Positions 57,301 to 64,000 of a stretch of DNA of 64,000 bases are shown here, piece by piece. The notes under the pieces were generated by a model. That model searched no databases, was not told the origin of the DNA, and saw only the letters and a list, made by a program, of their open reading frames with translations. Source of the stretch: Erythroxylum novogranatense (taxonomy: Eukaryota > Streptophyta > Magnoliopsida > Malpighiales > Erythroxylaceae); NCBI GenBank assembly GCA_029891385.1, contig CM057224.1, positions 35,779,005-35,843,004 on the forward strand. The letters are read 5' to 3'. The first letter of the stretch is position 1. Each line of letters starts with the position of its first letter. The position numbers were made by a program, and so were the translations under genes.

Positions 57301-58805
57301 TGTGGGTTTGGTAGGTCCTTTGGTGAGTCGTATTTGTCTCTATGTGTATAGCCTTCTCCAGTCTGCCCGCTAGTGCACGGAGTCTCGATTCGGACTCCTT
57401 CACGGCTACTACTGGACCGCAATGCGGAAAGTGTAATGCGTTTCATTCCACGATCGCAGGACCGCTATATGGACTGCAAAGACGCTCTTTGGACCTAGCA
57501 GCACCATTCGATATGTTATGTGTTTTGATTTGTTTACGTGTGTTTGCATTCATATTTATGAGACATTCAAGAATTTTGAAAATTGAGAGAATGAGTTATA
57601 AAAAGTTTGAAAAATATTAAGAAGGGTTTGAGAAAAGTATTTGAAAGTTGAAAAGTTTGAAAATTAGCCCTTTTGGCAAAATGATTATGAAAAATGTTTT
57701 CAGCTTATTTGTCATTTTATAAATGTGTTATTCACGAGCTTTCGAGCTCACCCCCCTTTCATCCCCATCTCCATGTTTCGAGCAGGAGATAGGATGAAAG
57801 AATGTGAAGAAGTTTGATCCGATGTCTGCATCGTCTGTATTTTTGAGTGAATTGAGATTTGAAATGTTTGTAAATGACTTAAAAAGCCATTAAGGATTTG
57901 TAAGGAATTAACTTATGATGCCTATGAAAATATTAAAATTGTACAAGAAATTGTGTTATAGAAGGGATTTGAGTATAACATATTTCGATATCTGGAATTG
58001 TATTATTCATGAATGGTTAATTAGAGTGAAATTGTCATTTTTTAAATGATGAGAATTGGATATTGATTATAAATATGATGATCGTGATTTGGACATAGAA
58101 AATGAGATTGATGTGTTGATAGGTTGAGAATTATGGAAGTATTAGATTTAGGTTTGCGTTTTGCTGGTGTTCGGATTCCGGACGGGAGAGTCCGATGATT
58201 TTGAGCTGTGTTTGGGATTATAGAAGTGTTTTGAACCTTGCGAGGTTTGGGTTAGGATTAAAGCGATCGTTATCTTCGAAATTTTGATAAAATCTGGGTT
58301 AAAATGTAATTTGAGATTGGTATGGATTTATATAAGATTGGGTATGACTGTATGGATTTAAGATGATTGGTATATGATTGAGTAACGAGAAAAGAAATGA
58401 GAATAAGAAAAGAAAAAAATTCATAACGGATTTTGGAACGTCTTAGGATTCCCAACGCGATTATGTTAGATTCGATAAGTTTTCTTTGATCATTGTTTCG
58501 GATGTCGGATGTATGCGCTTTGATTTCGTTTAAACTTTGCAATCTGTTCGTTTGATTCGATTAGTATTTGCTTCGCTTCACGACTTTTCGATTTGTTTCG
58601 ATTAAACACTCGATTCGTTTAGCTATTTTAAACTTCGCATTCGCTTTATACGCTTTGTTTCCGCTTCGGTTGTTTCGTTTCTTCCGTTCTTTCGCTTTTC
58701 CGGTTGGGATCCGGTTCCCGGATCGGGTCCCAACATTTATGGTATCAAAGCATAGAGTGAAAGTGTTAAGTTTAAGTAGTTGGATTTCGAAAGCGGGATC
58801 CAACA
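54305..58805 (+). mobile_element. array LTR 4 (4501 bp)
   Basis: Starts TGTTAGACCCCG and ends GGGATCCAACA, followed by GTTAT (58806-58810), the right target duplication of the whole array. GC tract at 54992-55195, including a perfect 13-bp stem (55040-55052 with 55059-55071). Confidence 0.95.
54992..55195. repeat. GC-rich palindromic tract, LTR 4
   Basis: The clearest hairpin is GCCTCGCTAGGCG, a six-base loop, then CGCCTAGCGAGGC (55040-55071). Partial copies flank it. Confidence 0.88.
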
Positions 58806-58926
58806 GTTATAGCAAGATAGCTCTAGACAAATCGCACAAAAATTTCTCTCAAGTATTGACAGCTTTTGTAACGTTCATGTGTGTAACTATGCAATCTTCG
58901 ACTTCGACTTATATTTATAGTCTTCT

Positions 58927-59919
58927 TGTAACACCCCCTTACTATAAGATATGTGCCGGGACACCCGTGGGTCAATTCCGATACACACCCTATGATAAGG
59001 TTGCGCTACGAACCATCTCTAACACTCCACATGGCATCAAAAATCATAAAGCATTAATATGAAATTCACTAATTTTTGAAACCATAAATTTCTCATTTCA
59101 TAACCTCAAAGCAGTAAATTACACAACTGGTATTTTCTGTACATTACTCCAACAGAAAATCAAACATAAACCTAGTTAAATAAGGCAAGGATTTTGAGTT
59201 TTGTGCATAAAAGGGAAGAGAGCACATAGGGTATGAAGATCTAAATAAGTGGAGAAGAGAAGTAATAATAAGAAGAAGAAAAACAAGCAAAGGAATGAGG
59301 AGGAAGGACCTACGGATGGGAGAACAATTTGCAATCAAAAGTGGTTTTTTTCATACTTCCAAGGAAGAGTCGTGGAAGCTAAGGACATGAAGGGTTTATA
59401 TAACCTTTAAATGTAAGATTAAATAGGCAAGTGACAAGTGTCACTTGCCACTTGGTCTGATTTTTTTTTCCGGTTCCAAATTTCACTCCAATTTCTCTCC
59501 AAATGCCAATGGCTCGCAATTCATAATTCCTAAAATCATGTACCTAAATTCCCAGTGCCATTAGACAGTCTTTTTTCAGTACCGAAAATCCACTCAGTTA
59601 GCCAGTTAGAAATTTTTCGATCTAGGCAAGTACCCCGAAAAATTCCGGAAAAATTCCCACAAATTCCTAAAAATGTAAAACACACCTAGAGCACTTCAAT
59701 TCAATTTTTCAAACACAAATTTCACATAAATTTCACAAAAGATCACAATTAAACACTTATGCCGGGAAATGTCATGAATGCATGTATACCATGTGCATGT
59801 ACAACAAATCATCATTTATAGAAGCTACATGATGTATGTTCATGCCGAGATATAATTCAATATTCCTAACCCATCCCAATTTACTAAAATACCCTTCCCA
59901 TCGGTGATGGGATGTTACA
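58927..59919 (-). mobile_element. solo LTR of TGTAACATC family, short form (993 bp)
   Basis: The plus strand begins TGTAACACCCCC and ends GGTGATGGGATGTTACA, flanked by CTTCT at 58922-58926 and 59920-59924. On the minus strand it has the CCGAAAA-type inverted repeat (59630-59582) and a TATATAAA box (59402-59395) followed by TTCCACGAC. The hairpin array, exon-like block and hairpin-acceptor module are missing, so it is a short variant or internally deleted relative of the 2.2-kb copy at 34339. Confidence 0.92.
59395..59402 (-). promoter_or_regulatory. TATA box of the short solo LTR
   Basis: TATATAAACCC on the minus strand followed by CTTCCACGACTCTTCC, the same arrangement as at 281 and 7511. 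Confidence 0.6.
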
Positions 59920-60049
59920 CTTCTCCTGTAACTGCTTCTTGATTCTTGCTTCTTGCGTCTTTAATCTTGTTTCTTAAAAGAAGCGGTTATTCAGTTGAGT
60001 TCTGTAACTAACTCAAACTGATTCTTGAATCTGACGCAATTCGTTTCCA

Positions 60050-60180
60050 TCTGCTTTTCATCATCTGCTTTTGCTTCCGTTTGTTTTTCACCTTCCGTCT
60101 GCTTTTCAGCTTCTGTCTGTTTTTCATCGTCTACTTTTTCTTTCGTTTGCTTTTCACTTTTCGTCTGCTTTTCATTCTTT
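60050..60180 (-). repeat. ~25-bp minisatellite in SIRE-like LTR
   Basis: Five to six loosely conserved units around TTCCGTCTGCTTTTCA. It lies within 200 bp of the LTR start on the minus strand. The 66-codon plus-strand frame through it is a repeat artefact. Confidence 0.75.
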
Positions 60181-60232
60181 CATTATTTGTACTTCATCAA
60201 AATCATTTATGTAAAGTCATTTTGACTTAACA

Positions 60233-60246
60233 ATCTCCCCCTTTTT
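60233..60246 (-). other. polypurine tract of SIRE-like element
   Basis: The minus strand reads AAAAAGGGGGAGAT just before TGTTAAGTC, preceded by TTGTTATCATC. This exact context is characteristic of SIRE/Maximus-type Copia elements. Confidence 0.85.
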
Positions 60247-60467
60247 GATGATAACAAATAATCATACAAGTAAGATGAAAAACTGTAAGAAGATGTACAG
60301 ATAAGAAAAAAATGGCTTCATTCTCAGTCTTCTTCTGACTTCTTCATTTTCTGCTTACTCTTCCTCTCCATATCTTTATCGTGCTTCTTCAAAAGTTCAT
60401 CTCCTTTGTTCACCCCCTTTGATTTATGTTTTCCATTCTCCCCTTATTTGTTATTAATAAAAAATGA

Positions 60468-62786
60468 TTAGGACCGATGATGCTTCAACAATTCTTTCAC
60501 CATCTCCTTCAACTTCTTAACTTCTCTATGTAGGTGCATTACCTCTGCTTGTAAGTCAAAAGAGAAGGTCAGTCGGTCATCATCCTTCGAGTGTTCTTCT
60601 TCAAAAGCAATTGTAGTAGTGTATGCATCTGAAGATGGAACATATTCTTTAAAAATCTCAAAAGTAGGAGGTTGAACCAATAGGTTGGGCTCAGGAAGGT
60701 CTAAACCATAAGGAGCCGGTAGCCTTAACACTTGTCTTCTACGCAAGGGTAGAGCTTCTTCTTCAATCGAAGATGTATTAGATAGTGGCCTAATACGTAC
60801 TATTGTCTGCACAAGGGATTCAGTGAACATCCCTTTAGTAAGCTTTCCCCCCACTGGACAGTGTTCATCCTTCACTGTAGAACTGCTACTAGCTCTTGAA
60901 ATATGATGGGAAATGAAGGTTCCCGTCATTGTATTTTCTACAGAACATGCTTCATCAATGCTTCGCACGTGTTCTGCAATTTGATCTGCTGACAGATCAT
61001 CTATCACCCCTTCTGGGTATAATTTCTTCTTCCCCTTATTATCATCCATGGGTTTCCTTGGTTGAAGGTCTGGTATAACCTTTATCACCGTTTCCTCTGT
61101 AATTGGGTAAATAGTGTATGGTTGACTGGTCATATTTGTAGGATATGGATTTGTAGCAGCATACCTCAAGGCTTCATAAAAATTCCTTTCATCTTCATTC
61201 AACAGATGCCATGTATAACTATTTATCCGAATAGGTTGTAAGTATGCCTTCACTAACCTCCTCGGTGTATCCCTGATGATTATTGAAGTACTCCCTTTAG
61301 TCACAGGTTGAACTTCTTCAATCAATCTGATTCCCAATTCTTCTTTCCTCAAAAGTTGAGAATAGTTGTATGGAACCAGACTGAGTTCTTCCGATTCTTC
61401 TTGTTGAACCTGTACCAAACTAAGTTCTGTTGATTCCTGTTGACCATTCGTAGGAGTAGTCTGTACCAGACTAAGCTCTGCTAGTTTCTCCTTTTGAACA
61501 ACAATGGCAGTATTCTTCTTCTGACTAACTTCTGTTGATTTCTCTGGTGGAACAACAATAGGAGTAGCCTTCTCCTGACTTGGTTTCTTAGCAATCGAAG
61601 TAGTCGTTTTCTGACTAACTTTCTTAGCAGTAGGAACACTCTTCTTCTGACTAACTTCTTTAGTCTTCTTCACTGCCTTAGTCAGTCTTGGAGTTTTATG
61701 AGGTTGGGGTTTCAGCTTCTCAGACTCCAATTTTCTTTTCCTCTCAGTCTCTTTAGCCTGTTTGGCTGAATCTTCATTTATAATAGAGACTAGAGACCTT
61801 GTAACCTTCGGTGCGTCTATCTCAGAGACTTCTGCCTGACTTCGTTCTCTGGACCTCTTTTCTACGTGTTGTCTCAAGGTTCGAATCCTGGGTGATCTCT
61901 TCGCCTTCTTTGGAATTTCACTCAGAAGCTTCTCCCCTTTTCTCTTCAAAGCACCTTTGTCTGTCATCCGAACTTGGCTACATTCTTTCTGAGAAATCAT
62001 CTTTTCCTTCAAAATTTCTTCAGATGATTTTCTTCTTTCAATTATAGGCATTCTTCCACCAACCTGAGATTTAGAACTCTTTATAGGAGATTTCTTCTCG
62101 ATACGCTCCCCCTCAGTTCTTGCGTTTATCTCAGAATCTGCTTCTACTTTCTCCAGATTCTTTAAGCCCATTTTCTCTACAGTACCTAAGTTGATAATAC
62201 TCTTGACATATATCTTCATTATGTTTCCTCTGTCAAGAAGGACTTCAAACTCCCTGAATATCCTTGTTAGCAACATTCCATAAAGATAGCTATTAGTATC
62301 CATCATCCCCTTAACCATATACTGAAAAATCAGAAATGGTAGGTCTATGGGTTAGCGATTCAGCAGGTAGAATAGGCATTGCTCATCCAAAGTTGTCACC
62401 AAATGCCTTGAACCCTCTCTTGGTAAGATGTAGTTAAATAGTATCGCATTTAAGACCCTAGCCTTCGGCACCAGACGCGAGGTCTTCCTCTCTGTTGGGT
62501 CATTATCCCCATACAACTGTCGACTGACTTCATCTTCCTTCATACTAACTTTCATCATCCATTTGGCTTTGCTTGTAAGCTTCTCTCCGACAGATGGACA
62601 TTCAGTCACCTTCTCAATCAACTCCCTTGTCACAACAATAGACAATCTATCTACTGAGGAAACAATAGCATTGTCTACTGGCTGCACATTCTTCCAGAAA
62701 TCGTATACTTCATTTTGATATACATATTCCCGCACATGGAAGAACTTCCTCCATCCTGCTTCTACTATCTCTGGTTTGATATCCAT
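60468..62786 (-). pseudogene. SIRE-type extra ORF ('env-like' position), one stop codon
   Basis: Lies between RNase H and the polypurine tract, the place of the extra ORF in SIRE/Maximus Copia elements. From the ATG at 62786 the frame runs about 144 codons to a TAA at 62349-62351, then stays open in the same frame for about 627 more codons (next ATG at 62318). Residues 1 to about 190 resemble the N-terminal domain shared by plant transposon ORFs (motifs RVLNAILFNYILPREGS and YGMLLTRIF). The middle is Lys/Glu/Ser-rich with degenerate repeats around KKVSQKTT and ELSLVQ. The last 35 residues form a likely coiled coil (Leu/Val heptads in EVMHLHREVKKLKEMV). I see no signal peptide or membrane segment, so the 'envelope' label used for such ORFs is not supported here. 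The TAA fits a CAA codon changed by one C-to-T. Confidence 0.75.
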
Positions 62787-63069
62787 GTCGTCTTTCTTCA
62801 AGGATCCCGTAGATCATTGCTTACTCCATTGATTCTTTGATGAGTAGAAACTGAGTTGTTCTTCAAAGGGTAAGGTTGGTTACAGAGATTTTGAGAGAGA
62901 TGAGAGCTGAAAGGTTTCTGAGTTGAGACTTCTCAAATGGTCTTTTCAGGCGTGTTCTAGAATAGTTGAGGTTCTCAAAGCTATGTAACTTTCCCTCCAA
63001 GGGTTCCTTCTGTGAGAAGTTACCAGTTGTAACTCACTGTTACCAATGCCGTTAACCTTGACGACCTTT
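62787..63069 (-). other. spacer between pol and the extra ORF
   Basis: About 280 bp with stops in all frames; the frame of the extra ORF is closed upstream near 62818. No motif recognised. It may hold an untranslated leader for expression of the downstream ORF. Confidence 0.5.
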
Positions 63070-63561
63070 TAACTTGCCTGTGACATATTAGACGGTTGGT
63101 CATTTAACATCACCATGTTAAGATTCCGTCTGATTTCCTTAAAACTTTCTTCACTTAGTGGTTTAGTGAAGATATCCGCCCATTGAAAATTCGTCTCAAT
63201 AAACTGTAGACTCACAACCTTTCTCTAAATGTAGTCTCTTAAGAAATGATGTCTGACTTCGATATGCTTCACTCTCGAATGCTGTATAGGATTCTTCGAT
63301 AAGTTGATGGTACTGGTGTTGTCACAGAAAATTGGGATCTCCTCTTCTTGAACTGAATAATCTTCTAGTTGGTATTTAATCCACAATGTTTGTGAACAAC
63401 AGCTTGCGGCAGACATGTACTTGGCTTCGGAAGTTGATAAGGCAATTGAGCTTTGTCTCTTGCTTGACCAGGAAACTAGGTTTGAGCCAAGAAAGTGACA
63501 GCCTTCACTCGTACTCTTCCTTTCAATTCTATCTCCGGCATAGTCCGCATCGCAGTATCCT
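63070..63561 (-). pseudogene. C-terminal RNase H of SIRE-like Copia pol
   Basis: RNase H of Ty1/Copia: CDADYAGD (first catalytic Asp), STSEAKYMSAA (Glu), CDNTSTINLSKNP (Asp), then VKHIEVRHHFLRD. A TAG at 63222-63224 falls where Gln or similar is usual; the same frame then continues through a WADIFTKPLSEESF motif, the typical Copia pol end, to TAA at 63070-63072. The gene is cut at 63561 by a Gypsy LTR, so the catalytic upstream parts are outside the window. Read on the minus strand, the same as the extra ORF. Confidence 0.9.
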
Positions 63562-64000
63562 TGTAACATCCCACCCTCAATTGGAAGGGTAAAATAGTAA
63601 ATTTGACATAGGATGGAATAGATTTGGAGTGCATAGGATTGTTCATGCATAATAGGATTAGTCCACAGTCACATTTGTGCACATGAAATCACTGTGCATG
63701 CATACATGATATTCCCGGTTTACGTGCCTAAGACAATTTTATTGGGATTAACGTGGTTAATGGATTTAAAAAATTATTCTGAGTGCACCAAAAATTGTTT
63801 TCTATTTTAAGGGATTTTCTGGATTTTTTCGGAGAAAATTCTCGGACCGAAAAAATCACCAATTGGCGAACCGGTTGATTTTCGGTAGCGAAAATTTCTA
63901 CCCAATGGCACTGTAATATTGGGTATATTATTTTGGAATTGAAATTAGGGTCAATTGAGTTGATTGGGTTAATTTTTGATCTGGATTAAAGAATTATTAA
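63562..64000 (+). mobile_element. start of a TGTAACATC-family LTR inserted in Copia RNase H
   Basis: Starts TGTAACATCCCACCC directly after the Copia coding sequence; expected target duplication ATCCT (63557-63561), partner outside the window. The family inverted repeat GGACCGAAAAAATC...GATTTTCGG is at 63846-63890. It runs off the window end, so solo LTR or full element is undecided. Confidence 0.88.

Larger units (their letters stand above)
38465..60232 (-). mobile_element. 3' LTR of SIRE-like Copia element, split by two insertions
   Basis: On the minus strand the LTR starts TGTTAAGTC at 60232, next to the polypurine tract, and ends TTTAACA at about 38465. Its own sequence is 59925-60232, 58811-58926 and 38465-38933 (about 0.9 kb); a solo LTR and a 19.9-kb LTR array fill the gaps, each with a perfect 5-bp duplication. 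The low end is inferred from matching termini (TGTTAA/TTAACA); the 5' LTR lies outside the window. Confidence 0.75.

Noticed and set aside
38934..58805. Satellite DNA with a 5.1-kb period
   Set aside because: Each unit has an LTR, primer site and polypurine tract, and the whole is flanked by one 5-bp target duplication, so it is a tandem retroelement rather than a satellite.
60468..62786. Endogenous virus envelope gene
   Set aside because: There is no signal peptide, membrane segment or envelope motif, and the flanking pol is of plant Ty1/Copia type.

Overview
This window is plant nuclear DNA made almost entirely of nested transposable elements; I see no host gene. The evidence for a plant is Ty3/Gypsy chromovirus and Ty1/Copia (SIRE-like) polyproteins, tRNA-Met type primer binding sites (TGGTATCAGAGC), very long LTRs (2-4.5 kb), a hAT-type miniature element and AT-rich sequence with CAG-to-TAG decay typical of heavily methylated plant heterochromatin. 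The species cannot be told from the sequence.

Layout. 1-9319: a Tekay-like Gypsy element (5' LTR cut by the window edge, primer site, broken gag-pol with chromodomain, polypurine tract, truncated 3' LTR). 9320-9472: one arm of a tRNA-like foldback repeat. 9473-25839: a minus-strand non-coding element whose 5' LTR holds a Gypsy solo LTR (15194-25305, duplication GTAAA). That solo LTR is itself broken by a palindromic element (15335-15875, CATGT), by a solo LTR (18283-24244, AGAGA) containing another solo LTR (18786-22549, TGATG) that carries a small foldback fragment, and by a hAT-type element (24534-25270, 8-bp duplication). 25840-37116: an older Gypsy element 'A' (two LTRs, gag, protease) interrupted by a 4.5-kb minus-strand solo LTR (26966-31459), a complete palindromic tRNA-like element (32853-33209) and a 2.2-kb solo LTR (34339-36544, ATATA). 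37117-38464: 3' end of an old plus-strand Copia element. 38465-63561: 3' half of a minus-strand SIRE-like Copia element (RNase H, then a long extra ORF, polypurine tract, LTR). Its LTR contains a 19.9-kb LTR-internal-LTR-internal-LTR-internal-LTR array (38934-58805) with one flanking duplication (GTTAT), and a 993-bp solo LTR (58927-59919, CTTCT). 63562-64000: start of a further Gypsy LTR inside the RNase H gene.

Most unusual observations. (1) A family of palindromic elements with LTR-type ends (TGTTGGACCCC...CCAACA) whose two inverted arms each carry Pol III A- and B-box-like tRNA sequence. (2) A large-LTR, coding-free element in a three-internal tandem form that shares one target duplication. 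(3) LTRs of several families share an intron-like architecture: two splice-donor-like sites, an acceptor-like site directly preceded by a conserved hairpin and, in one family, a phased array of covarying mini-hairpins between donor and acceptor. (4) CpG-dense, fast-changing tracts sit inside otherwise AT-rich LTRs.

The nesting gives a relative history: old Copia, then element A, then the minus-strand element, then the solo LTRs in its LTR, with foldback, hAT-type and array insertions among the later events. All coding regions except the SIRE-like extra ORF carry many stops or frameshifts, so nothing here looks autonomous.
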